This document shows, one piece after another, positions 1 to 5,063 of a DNA stretch of 5,249 bases. The position numbers were made by a program, and so were the translations under genes. The notes under the pieces are model-generated. The model had not been told where the DNA came from. It worked only from the letters and a program-made list of their open reading frames with translations, and made no database searches. Within the stretch, counting starts at the first letter, position 1; every line of letters begins with the position of its first letter. Origin of the DNA: Geodermatophilaceae bacterium (GTDB taxonomy: Bacteria > Actinomycetota > Actinomycetes > Mycobacteriales > Geodermatophilaceae); assembly GCA_013811805.1 (NCBI GenBank), contig JACCUM010000413.1, positions 1 through 5,249 of the forward strand, given 5' to 3'.

Positions 1-106
1 CGAGGTCCACGACCTCGGTGCGCAGGGCGTCGACATCGGTCACTGCCTCGATGCTGCGCAGGCTGGTGTCCAGCCGGGCATGCTCGGTCTCGAAGTCAAC
101 GGCCAC
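1..106 (-). CDS. prfB: Peptide chain release factor 2, N-terminal fragment (runs off left edge)
   Basis: Release factor 2 recognises UGA and UAA stop codons and triggers peptide release on the ribosome in the cytoplasm. The 35 visible residues begin VAVDFETEHARLDTSLRSIE and continue AVTDVDALRTEVVDL. This matches the usual start of actinobacterial RF2, in which M-A-V-D-F or similar is followed by a helix with SIEAV-x-D-x-x-x-xR-x-E. The start is GTG at 106. An in-frame TGA two codons upstream (positions 112-114) rules out a longer protein, and no other start fits the family. No good Shine-Dalgarno sequence precedes it. No programmed frameshift site of the CTT-TGA type occurs in the part that can be seen. 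The catalytic GGQ domain lies outside the window. The start is 53 bp downstream of the PadR stop on the same strand. The call rests on a short stretch, but the match is distinctive. Confidence 0.85.
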   Translation of the reverse strand, partial: MAVDFETEHARLDTSLRSIEAVTDVDALRTEVVDL

Positions 107-158
107 GGGCTGTCACGGTACCCGGCGACGACGTGCCCGACGTGCCGGACGCAGCCCG
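106..158 (-). other. Possible hairpin in the prfB leader / after the PadR gene
   Basis: The heptamer CGGGCTG at 106-112 pairs with CAGCCCG at 152-158, and CCGGC at 122-126 pairs with GCCGG at 144-148 inside it. Between them lies a 9-bp imperfect tandem, GACGTGCCC then GACGTGCCG (130-147). In a minus-strand transcript this folds just before prfB, with the outer stem reaching the G of its GTG start. It could end PadR transcription or mask the prfB start. No U-tract follows. In DNA this GC-rich, chance stems of this size are common. Confidence 0.3.
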
Positions 159-159
159 C

Positions 160-672
160 TCAGCTGGGCATGGTGTCCAGCCACTTGAGAAGGGCCTTCT
201 CGTAAGCGATTCCGAACTCGGCCGCGGCCAGCGCGTACCGGTCCGCCTTGTCCTTCTTCAGCGCGTTGATCGTCTGCGTGTGCTGCGCCAGCGAGGTCTC
301 GTGCTGTTCACGGGCCTCCATCACAAGGCGACGCAGATCCGCCTTGCTGTGCTGGGCGCTGAAGCCCAGGCGCAGCAGCAGAGGATTGCGCGGGTGGTCG
401 GCCTCCAACGGGGAGGCCAGCCATGCGGCGAAGGCCCGTTTGCCGGCGGCGCTGATCGTGTAGGCGAGCGAGGCTCTGGAGCCCGGCTTGCCGGCTCGTA
501 CGTACCCGCGACCGGCCATCACCGGCAGTTCGCGATAGACCTGGCTGCGGGTCAGCGTCCACAACGGCCCGAACCGCTGGCTGGCCAGGGTCACCAGCTG
601 TCCACCGGTCTGGGGGCCCTCGTGCAACAGGCCCAGCAGGGCTGCTGACGTACTGTTCAGGCCCCCGGTCAT
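160..672 (-). CDS. PadR-family transcriptional regulator
   Basis: This is a cytoplasmic DNA-binding repressor of 170 residues, a usual length for the two-domain PadR type. Residues about 8-85 form the winged helix-turn-helix: LLGLLHEGPQTGGQL is the PadR opening, followed by a recognition-helix region around TLTRSQVYRELPVMAGRGYV and a wing ending in AYTISAAGKRAF. Residues about 90-165 are a charged, heptad-like helical region ending KWLDTMPS, matching the C-terminal dimerisation domain of the family. The start is ATG at 672. The other ATG at 676 is in a different frame that reads through this gene as a shadow. AGGG lies 7 nt before the ATG and could be a weak ribosome site, but it also lies inside a TAGGGT box that would suit a leaderless transcript. 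The gene is divergent from the lipoprotein gene at 792, a common arrangement for a PadR regulator and a target. The inducing ligand cannot be told from sequence. Confidence 0.9.
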   Translation of the reverse strand: MTGGLNSTSAALLGLLHEGPQTGGQLVTLASQRFGPLWTLTRSQVYRELPVMAGRGYVRAGKPGSRASLAYTISAAGKRAFAAWLASPLEADHPRNPLLLRLGFSAQHSKADLRRLVMEAREQHETSLAQHTQTINALKKDKADRYALAAAEFGIAYEKALLKWLDTMPS

Positions 673-678
673 TCATCG

Positions 679-684
679 ACCCTA
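679..684 (-). promoter_or_regulatory. Candidate -10 box for a leaderless PadR transcript
   Basis: On the minus strand TAGGGT fits the actinobacterial TANNNT -10 pattern. Exactly 6 nt separate it from the ATG at 672, so transcription would begin at or next to the start codon. No convincing -35 hexamer is found 17-19 nt upstream (the best is TTACGC). The same bases include AGGG, which could instead act as a ribosome site. Confidence 0.35.
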
Positions 685-685
685 G

Positions 686-702
686 TCAGGATCGGGTACT
701 GA
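686..702. promoter_or_regulatory. Imperfect palindrome, possible PadR operator
   Basis: The 17-bp sequence TCAGGATCGGGTACTGA is symmetric at six of eight base pairs around position 694. It lies in the PadR-lipoprotein divergent region, in the spacer just upstream of the TAGGGT box, where a bound dimer would block PadR transcription. PadR proteins generally bind dyad-symmetric sites near their own promoters. The link to this protein is inferred, and a palindrome this short can arise by chance. Confidence 0.3.
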
Positions 703-741
703 GCGTAAGAACACCAAGCCGAGCGGTCATCGGCAGTCGGA

Positions 742-747
742 TAGCGT
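742..747 (+). promoter_or_regulatory. Weak candidate -10 box for the divergent lipoprotein gene
   Basis: TAGCGT fits TANNNT and would give a 5' leader of roughly 40 nt before the ATG at 792. There is no recognisable -35 hexamer at the right distance. It is offered as the best candidate in the divergent region, not as a firm call. Confidence 0.2.
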
Positions 748-791
748 TGCGCCCTCTGACCGCCGGTCCGCACCGACGATGGGGAACGTCC

Positions 792-2468
792 ATGCGCAGG
801 AGTAGCCAGTTCGCCGCTGCCGCGACCTGTTTCGGCCTGCTACTGGCCGGCTGCACCAGCGACGGCGACGCCGAGTCGGCTCGTCCCACCGTGGCACCCA
901 GTTCCTCGAAGCCTGATGCCGCCCTGACCCTGATCTCGGACGCGGACCCAGCCGCGGCAGCGATTTCCACAAGCCGTGCCCTGTACGACAGTTCCGACGT
1001 CGTCGTCCTTGCCGCCCCAGACGACCAGGCGGCGATCACCCTCGGGGCAAGTGCCGCGGTGGCTCTCGGCGTACCTCTGCTCCTGTCGATCCCGGGAGGC
1101 CAGCCGGGCGACCCGCTCACCAGCGAATTCGAGCGGCTCGGCGTCACATCCGTTCTTGCGGTCGGAGCCGATGCCGCGCAAGACCTTCCACCAGGTGACG
1201 AGCTGCAGGTTGTTGCGGTCGCCGCGGACTCCACTGCCCTCGCCGAGGTCATCGGCGTCGAACTGGGCCAAGCCGAGCCGGTCGCACCGGAGGGCATCGC
1301 CGCCGCGCTTGCGGCCCTCGACCCGGCTGCGCCGGTCGCGCTGCTGCCCACCGACGCAGCCACCACCCCGGAGCCGACTGCGGAAGCTGACTCCGAGAAC
1401 GCGACCTTGCCGGAGGTGACCCGACCGAACGCGGTGACCGGGACGCTCGTCCTTGCTACGACGACGCCTGAATCGTTGCCCGGCATTGCCATCGCGCGCG
1501 CCGCCGGTGTCGAAGTGCAGGTGGTCACGCCCGACCAGCTCGACCCTCGATCCTCCAGCGAGGCGATCAGCAGGCTGAGTGAGTCCAAGCCGGATGCGGT
1601 GATCGCCCTGGGCGCTGGCTATGGCACGCAGCAGGGCCTGGATTGGAAGTTCGCGACGGCGGCGACCGGAGCACAACTGCCCGGTGGTGGTCAGTTGCTC
1701 TTCCAGGAGCGAATGTTCGTGGCGCTCTATGGCTATACCGAGGGCGGTGCGCTGGGGGTCCTCGGTGAGCAGGACGCGGATGGCGCGGTGGAACGGGCGA
1801 TCGAGACTGCCGCTGAGTACGAGGATCTGGTGTCAACCCAAGTCGTCCCGGCCTTCGAGATCATCGCCACCGTTGCCTCGGAGTTTCCTGGACTCGACGG
1901 CAACTACTCGTCGGAAGCCGACATCTCGCAGTTGCAGCCGTGGGTGGATGCCGCAGGCGCTGCTGGGATCTACGTCGTGCTCGACCTGCAGCCGGGTCGT
2001 ACCGACTTCTTGACCCAGGCGATGTCCTACGAGCCGCTGCTTCGCTTGCCACATGTCGGTCTGGCGCTGGACCCGGAGTGGCGGCTGTTGCCCAACCAGG
2101 TCCACCTGGACCAGATCGGCTTCGTGTCGATCGAGGAGGTGAACGCGGTCGTCACCTGGCTGGCCGACCTGACCCGATCAAACGCGCTGCCGCAGAAGAT
2201 GCTTGTGTTGCACCAGTTCCAGCTGGGGATGATCCCGGAGCGGGAACTACTCGACACCTCCCGCGAGGAGCTGGGAGTCCTCATCCATGTCGATGGAAAC
2301 GGCGACCAGGGGTCCAAGCAGGCGACCTGGGCCGTGCTGCACGAAAACCCCCCGGCGGACGTCTACTGGGGATGGAAGAACTTCGTCGACGAGGACTCGC
2401 CGATGCTCACACCGGAGCAGACGATCGACCAGGCTCTTCCGACACCAGAGCTGATCACCTACCAGTGA
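792..2468 (+). CDS. Secreted lipoprotein with two CWB2-like repeats and a TIM-barrel-like hydrolase domain
   Basis: The protein has 558 residues. The start is ATG 792, with GGGGA six nt upstream. The in-frame TTG at 747 would put 15 residues ahead of a complete signal peptide, so it was rejected. Residues 2-3 are Arg-Arg, then a hydrophobic stretch leads to the lipobox L-A-G-C with Cys21 as the lipidated residue, so the protein should be anchored on the outer membrane face. A low-complexity linker follows (about 22-43). Residues about 58-145 resemble a cell-wall-binding repeat 2: VVVLAAPDDQAA, then GVPLLLS, then L-x-x-E-F-x-RLGV-x-x-VLAVG. Residues about 215-280 look like a second, weaker unit (TLVLATTTPESLP to DAVIALGAGYG). 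The linker between them is rich in Thr, Pro and Glu. Residues about 300-545 show strands ending in acidic or His residues (YVVLDLQPG 394-402, VGLALDPEW 422-430, MLVLHQF 470-476, GVLIHVDGNG 495-504, VYWGWKNF 524-531), as in TIM-barrel glycosidases. I recognise this part only as a conserved actinobacterial domain. Substrate and catalysis are unknown. The gene is divergent from padR and convergent with the family 3 gene. Confidence 0.8.
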   Translation: MRRSSQFAAAATCFGLLLAGCTSDGDAESARPTVAPSSSKPDAALTLISDADPAAAAISTSRALYDSSDVVVLAAPDDQAAITLGASAAVALGVPLLLSIPGGQPGDPLTSEFERLGVTSVLAVGADAAQDLPPGDELQVVAVAADSTALAEVIGVELGQAEPVAPEGIAAALAALDPAAPVALLPTDAATTPEPTAEADSENATLPEVTRPNAVTGTLVLATTTPESLPGIAIARAAGVEVQVVTPDQLDPRSSSEAISRLSESKPDAVIALGAGYGTQQGLDWKFATAATGAQLPGGGQLLFQERMFVALYGYTEGGALGVLGEQDADGAVERAIETAAEYEDLVSTQVVPAFEIIATVASEFPGLDGNYSSEADISQLQPWVDAAGAAGIYVVLDLQPGRTDFLTQAMSYEPLLRLPHVGLALDPEWRLLPNQVHLDQIGFVSIEEVNAVVTWLADLTRSNALPQKMLVLHQFQLGMIPERELLDTSREELGVLIHVDGNGDQGSKQATWAVLHENPPADVYWGWKNFVDEDSPMLTPEQTIDQALPTPELITYQ

Positions 2469-2489
2469 GGGCGCGTTCCGGAGACGCCC
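2469..2489 (+). terminator. Small GC-rich hairpin after the lipoprotein stop
   Basis: GGGCG (2469-2473) immediately follows the TGA and pairs with CGCCC (2485-2489). An alternative pairing is GCGT (2473-2476) with ACGC (2484-2487). The loop contains CCGGAGA, the core shared with the two larger palindromes downstream. No T-run follows, so it would be an actinobacterial tail-less terminator or a third, decayed copy of the neighbouring repeat. Confidence 0.35.
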
Positions 2490-2490
2490 G

Positions 2491-2562
2491 TGACGGACTT
2501 TCTCCGGAGAATGTGCGCTCAGCGAGCCGCCTGAAGTGACTTTCTCCGGAGAAAGTCCGTCA
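2491..2562. repeat. Nested perfect inverted repeats between convergent genes (likely bidirectional terminator or REP-like element)
   Basis: A 21-nt arm at 2491-2511 is the exact reverse complement of 2542-2562, separated by a 30-nt loop. Each arm holds the perfect 12-bp palindrome TTCTCCGGAGAA (2500-2511 and 2542-2553). The right copy extends to a perfect 20-bp palindrome, GACTTTCTCCGGAGAAAGTC (2538-2557). The transcript could therefore form one 21-bp stem or two separate local hairpins with CCGG tips. It sits between the stop of the lipoprotein gene (2468) and the stop of the family 3 gene (2585), where a symmetric element can end transcription from both sides. It has no T-tract, as is usual in actinobacteria. 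A dispersed palindromic repeat is an equal possibility and cannot be tested from one window. Confidence 0.75.
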
Positions 2563-2584
2563 GACCCCATAGCAACGCTCGTTC

Positions 2585-3811
2585 TCAGGTGCAGACCAGC
2601 AGGCCGGAGTCCTGCTTGCTGATCAACACGTGCAGGGCAGCGTCGTCGATGCGGGCAGCGAAGCTCGGATCGCTCGCAGCTCGGGTGATCAGCGCCGACG
2701 TCATCGGTTCTGCGTCGTTGCCGTCGACGGTGAGGACGAGATCGCCTCCTGCAGCAACGAAGTCCACGGCTCGCTGGCCAGTCGGTACGTCGGCCACCGC
2801 AGCAGCATTGCCAAGGTCGTCGGAGATCACGACGCCGGTGAAACCCAGTCGATCCCGCAGCAATCCGCCGATCACCACAGGCGAGAACGCTGCGATGTTG
2901 TCGGGGTCCAGTTGCGGGTAGGACGCCGAGGACATCATCACCGCCGTCGCTCCGGCTTGGATGCTCGCCAGGAACGGCTGCAACGCAACATCTTCCCCGG
3001 TCGTCTGCTCGTCCACGGCGCGGGCGGAGGTGTCGGTGTTCGCGGTCACCCGGCCCAAGCCGGGGAAGTGCTTAACGGTGGCGTCCACCCCGGCGCTCTG
3101 CAGGGCGGTGACAACCGTGCTCACAGCCACGCCGACTGCCTGCGGATCGTCGCCGTACTGCCGACCCGAGGCTCCGATCGGCGGGTTCGACGCCGCTGTG
3201 CCGGCTGGCACGGTGTCGGCGACCGGCGCCAGGTTGAATGTGATGCCGGCTTCGGCCAACTCCCCGGCCCAGGCAGCGGTCTGGCTGGCCAACTCCGCTG
3301 TGCTCAGCCGACCCTGCTCAACTCCGTCGGGTATGGCGGTGAAGCCGGGCCCGGTGAGCGTCTGCACCAGCCCGCCCTCCTGATCCGCGGCTACATGCAG
3401 AAAGGCACCGGTCGTGTTGATCGCCTGTAGCTGCAACGTGGTCACCGCCGTACCGACGGCCTCCGCTCCGGTGCTGCTGCGTCCGGCCAGGAAGACCCCG
3501 CCCACGGCGTACGGGATCAGCTGGGCGTAGCCGGCAGCGGGGTCATTCGCCGGGACTCCGACCATGAGTAGCTGGCCGACCCGTTGATTGAGATCCATCC
3601 TGGCCAGGGCCGAGCTGGCACAGGCATCTGGCGCGGCAGTCGGCGCGGGTTGCTGGGTGGCCGAAGCCAGCGGTCGACTGGACGTGACGGCAGATGTGCG
3701 GTCCGGAATCTGCGCCGCCCGTTCGCCAGCCGAGCACGCGGTGAGTCCAACCAGCAAGACGGTGAGGCCGACCGCGCGCCACGCGAGCTTCGACGCAGGC
3801 TGCCCGATCAC
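2585..3811 (-). CDS. Glycoside hydrolase family 3 lipoprotein, NagZ/LpqI-like beta-N-acetylglucosaminidase
   Basis: The protein has 408 residues and should be exported and lipidated: the signal peptide has Lys8 and Arg12, a hydrophobic core, and the lipobox L-T-A-C ending at Cys26. A Ser/Thr/Pro/Ala-rich linker reaches about residue 62. The family 3 TIM barrel spans about 70-395: VGQLLMVG, GGVFLAGR, AADQEGG (141-147; the following residue is Leu148, where Arg is common), FNLAPVADT, KHFPGLG (247-253), and VVISDDL with Asp331 as the expected nucleophile. NagZ enzymes cut GlcNAc from muropeptides or wall fragments, so a role in wall turnover is likely. The acid/base loop is odd: where the family has Asp-Ser/Thr-His, this protein has Asn258-Thr259-Asp260. 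The start is GTG 3811. No Shine-Dalgarno precedes it, no in-frame alternative exists upstream, and the GTG overlaps the stop of a leader ORF. The Tad cluster lies upstream on the same strand with an 83-bp gap. The fold is certain. The activity is inferred. Confidence 0.92.
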   Translation of the reverse strand: MIGQPASKLAWRAVGLTVLLVGLTACSAGERAAQIPDRTSAVTSSRPLASATQQPAPTAAPDACASSALARMDLNQRVGQLLMVGVPANDPAAGYAQLIPYAVGGVFLAGRSSTGAEAVGTAVTTLQLQAINTTGAFLHVAADQEGGLVQTLTGPGFTAIPDGVEQGRLSTAELASQTAAWAGELAEAGITFNLAPVADTVPAGTAASNPPIGASGRQYGDDPQAVGVAVSTVVTALQSAGVDATVKHFPGLGRVTANTDTSARAVDEQTTGEDVALQPFLASIQAGATAVMMSSASYPQLDPDNIAAFSPVVIGGLLRDRLGFTGVVISDDLGNAAAVADVPTGQRAVDFVAAGGDLVLTVDGNDAEPMTSALITRAASDPSFAARIDDAALHVLISKQDSGLLVCT

Positions 3812-3870
3812 AGAGCCATCGTCACATTCGAGGTCCGTTCATCACTTCTGCGGGGCGAGGACCTGGTCAT
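3808..3870 (-). CDS. Candidate 20-residue leader peptide coupled to the GH3 gene
   Basis: On the minus strand an ATG at 3870 opens the reading frame MTRSSPRRSDERTSNVTMAL, ending with TGA at 3810-3808. That TGA overlaps the GTG start of the family 3 gene in a four-base GTGA, the same type of junction as the Tad gene pair around 4787-4790. A purine-rich site (GGAGG at 3884-3880, continuing GGGGAG to 3874) lies directly upstream, the strongest ribosome site near this gene. The GH3 start itself has none, so ribosomes may reach it by reinitiation after the leader. The peptide is basic and polar, with four Arg, and has no membrane segment. I recognise no family. It could be a chance ORF, or a sign that the real gene start involves a frameshift, although the GH3 signal peptide is already complete without it. 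Confidence 0.45.
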   Translation of the reverse strand: MTRSSPRRSDERTSNVTMAL

Positions 3871-3873
3871 CGG

Positions 3874-3884
3874 CTCCCCCCTCC
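3874..3884 (-). promoter_or_regulatory. Strong ribosome-binding site before the leader ORF
   Basis: The minus strand reads GGAGGGGGGAG followed by CCG and ATG at 3870. GGAGG lies 9 nt and GGGGAG 3 nt before the ATG. It is the main reason to think the leader ORF is translated. It cannot serve the GH3 GTG directly, as it is more than 60 nt away. Confidence 0.45.
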
Positions 3885-3894
3885 GCGACCGGCC

Positions 3895-4380
3895 TCAGGC
3901 GGCGTAGCGGTCGCGTTCGACGACGAACAGACCGGTCGCGGTGTTGGATTCGATGAACTCCGGCAGCAGGGGCACTCGTACCGTCACCGTGACGCAGACG
4001 ATGAACTCCTCGCCGGGGAACAGGCCCGGTACGTAGCTGCCGGCGGCCTCGCATCCGGTACCGACTGGGGCATAAGCGACCCGCAGGTCCTGAAGATCCA
4101 CCGACTGGGCCTCGACGGCGAGTTCTGCGGCCCGTTGGGCACGGGCCATCCCGAGTTCCGGGTCGGGAGCCGATCCGATCGCCCGACCGGCCTCACGCGC
4201 TGCTTCGGTAGAGGCGAAGATCCCTCGTTGTACGGCGCTGAACCCCACGATCAGGTAGGTCATCGGGATGAACACCAGCACCGAGATGAACACGAACTCG
4301 ATGATCGCCGACCCTCTATCCCGTTGGCCGTTGCGCACCAAAGTCATTCGGCGGGTCAGCAACCGTCGGAAGGCAGCCAT
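3895..4380 (-). CDS. TadE-family minor pilin (second copy)
   Basis: This is a 161-residue membrane-anchored pseudopilin of the Tad/Flp system, expected to be inserted in the membrane, trimmed by the prepilin peptidase and used in pilus assembly. A basic N-terminus is followed by RDRGSAIIEF, where Gly23 is the likely cleavage point and Glu28 sits at mature position +5, the type IV pilin rule. The hydrophobic helix covers about 25-50. Then comes AVQRGIFASTEAAREAGRA, the TadE-like stretch after the helix. The extracellular part has Cys110 and Cys129, followed by V-x-V-x-VPLLPEF. I chose ATG 4380 because AAGG lies 6 nt upstream and its A is shared with the upstream stop (TGATG). GTG 4383, overlapping as GTGA, is the alternative and adds one residue. 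It is the last Tad gene before the 83-bp gap to the GH3 gene. It is far too short for a full TadG. Confidence 0.82.
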   Translation of the reverse strand: MAAFRRLLTRRMTLVRNGQRDRGSAIIEFVFISVLVFIPMTYLIVGFSAVQRGIFASTEAAREAGRAIGSAPDPELGMARAQRAAELAVEAQSVDLQDLRVAYAPVGTGCEAAGSYVPGLFPGEEFIVCVTVTVRVPLLPEFIESNTATGLFVVERDRYAA

Positions 4381-4790
4381 CACTGACCTTCCTTGATCGC
4401 CCGGCCGGTGGCATTGACCGGCAGCAGATCACCCAGCGCACCGAACAACGCCGGAACCGCACCGGTGCACTGCACGACCACCAGAACGAGACCGGTGGAG
4501 TCGAGTTCTTCGGCCGACGAGCAGCTCAGCCCGTCCGCTGTGGACCCACCGAGAGCGTTGCCCACTATGTCCAGGGTTCGCGGTGCACCTGCCCCGGAAT
4601 CCACGTCGGCGTTCGCGGCGTACCGCGCACCCTCCTGCGCGCTGGCCGCGACGACGTTGCGGACGTGCACGTAGACAGCGACCTGCAGCACGGCGAGCAG
4701 CAGCCCCATCACGAGTGCGGAGATCAGCACGAACTCGACGACCGCGGCACCGTCCTCGCCGCGGACACGAGACCGCAGCCGACGGATCAC
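4380..4790 (-). CDS. tadE: TadE-family minor pilin (first copy)
   Basis: This 136-residue protein has the TadE layout. The N-terminus is rich in Arg, then RGEDGAAVVEF gives Gly14 as the likely prepilin-peptidase site and Glu19 at +5. A hydrophobic helix spans about 16-40 and leads into VRNVVAASAQEGARYAA, a stretch typical of TadE proteins. Cys90 and Cys108 in the outer part could form a disulfide. The protein ends NATGRAIKEGQ. The start is GTG 4790, which overlaps the TGA of the upstream pilin gene by four bases (GTGA) and has no Shine-Dalgarno of its own, so translational coupling is likely. Its stop overlaps the next pilin gene. Its role is as a minor pilin or pilus-assembly factor at the cytoplasmic membrane. 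The exact position within the pilus is not known from sequence. Confidence 0.87.
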   Translation of the reverse strand: MIRRLRSRVRGEDGAAVVEFVLISALVMGLLLAVLQVAVYVHVRNVVAASAQEGARYAANADVDSGAGAPRTLDIVGNALGGSTADGLSCSSAEELDSTGLVLVVVQCTGAVPALFGALGDLLPVNATGRAIKEGQ

Positions 4791-5029
4791 TGCTGGGAGG
4801 TGACGCTGTCCAGCGCCGTCTGGATCGCCTCGACGATCGCCTCACGGAACGGGATCAGGATGGCCAGCACGAGGGCAGCGGTCATCACGGTGATCATCAC
4901 CCAGCCGGGTACGTCACCGCGTTCCCGATCCGGATCGCGCAAGCGCGCCAGGGTCGTTGCCCACCACAAAAGGACGGCGGTCACCAGCAAGCCGGCGCGG
5001 ACGCCGATCCGTTGACTCCGAACGATCAT
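4787..5029 (-). CDS. Small Flp-like pilin / Tad-cluster membrane protein
   Basis: This is an 80-residue protein between tadC and tadE, the place where actinobacterial Tad clusters carry the small major pilin. Residues 37-43 read RGDVPGW, followed by a hydrophobic helix (43-61, VMITVMTAALVLAILIPF) and a short amphipathic tail ending TSQQ. This GD-x-PGW plus helix pattern is common in actinobacterial Tad clusters. Cleavage after Gly38 would leave a 42-residue pilin. Position +5 would then be Trp43, not the usual Glu. A second hydrophobic stretch at about 12-29 (GLLVTAVLLWWATTLARL) precedes the site, which makes an unusually long hydrophobic leader or a two-span protein. The start is ATG 5029, with AGGAAG six nt upstream, a clear ribosome site. 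It lies 34 bp after the tadC stop and overlaps tadE by four bases. Pilin function is inferred from context and motif. Confidence 0.78.
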   Translation of the reverse strand: MIVRSQRIGVRAGLLVTAVLLWWATTLARLRDPDRERGDVPGWVMITVMTAALVLAILIPFREAIVEAIQTALDSVTSQQ

Positions 5030-5063
5030 CTTCTGCTTCCTCTCAACGAGTTGTGCATGTCCG

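Noticed and set aside
92..118. Possible RF2-style frameshift: a GTG at 116 reads to CGT-TGA-C, and a +1 shift would enter the prfB frame
   Set aside because: The known RF2 site is near codon 25 and follows a strong Shine-Dalgarno-like element, absent here. Direct initiation at GTG 106 gives the normal actinobacterial N-terminus VAVDF.
747..791. Longer lipoprotein start at TTG 747
   Set aside because: It adds 15 residues before a complete lipoprotein signal peptide and lacks a ribosome site. ATG 792 has GGGGA at the right distance.
686..1588. Long minus-strand open frame (300 codons) opposite the start of the lipoprotein gene
   Set aside because: Its translation is low-complexity Ala/Ser/Arg with no domain, and the plus strand has a clear lipoprotein signal, ribosome site and domains. 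It is a high-GC antisense shadow.
2469..2584. Attachment site or insertion-sequence end at the palindrome cluster
   Set aside because: No transposase, integrase, target duplication or composition change is seen nearby, so a terminator or REP-like repeat explains it more simply.
2630..3430. Plus-strand open frame (266 codons) across the GH3 gene
   Set aside because: The GH3 motifs on the minus strand are unmistakable. The plus frame is Gly/Arg/His-rich with no family features.
3831..3864. Inverted repeat AGGTCC / GGACCT with a 22-nt spacer in the GH3 leader
   Set aside because: A 6-bp match with a long loop in GC-rich DNA is too weak to call an operator or attenuator.
5026..5058. Ten-codon ORF ending in an ATGA overlap with the Flp-like gene
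   Set aside because: The Flp-like gene has its own clear AGGAAG site inside this small ORF, and the small ORF has no good ribosome site. Probably chance.
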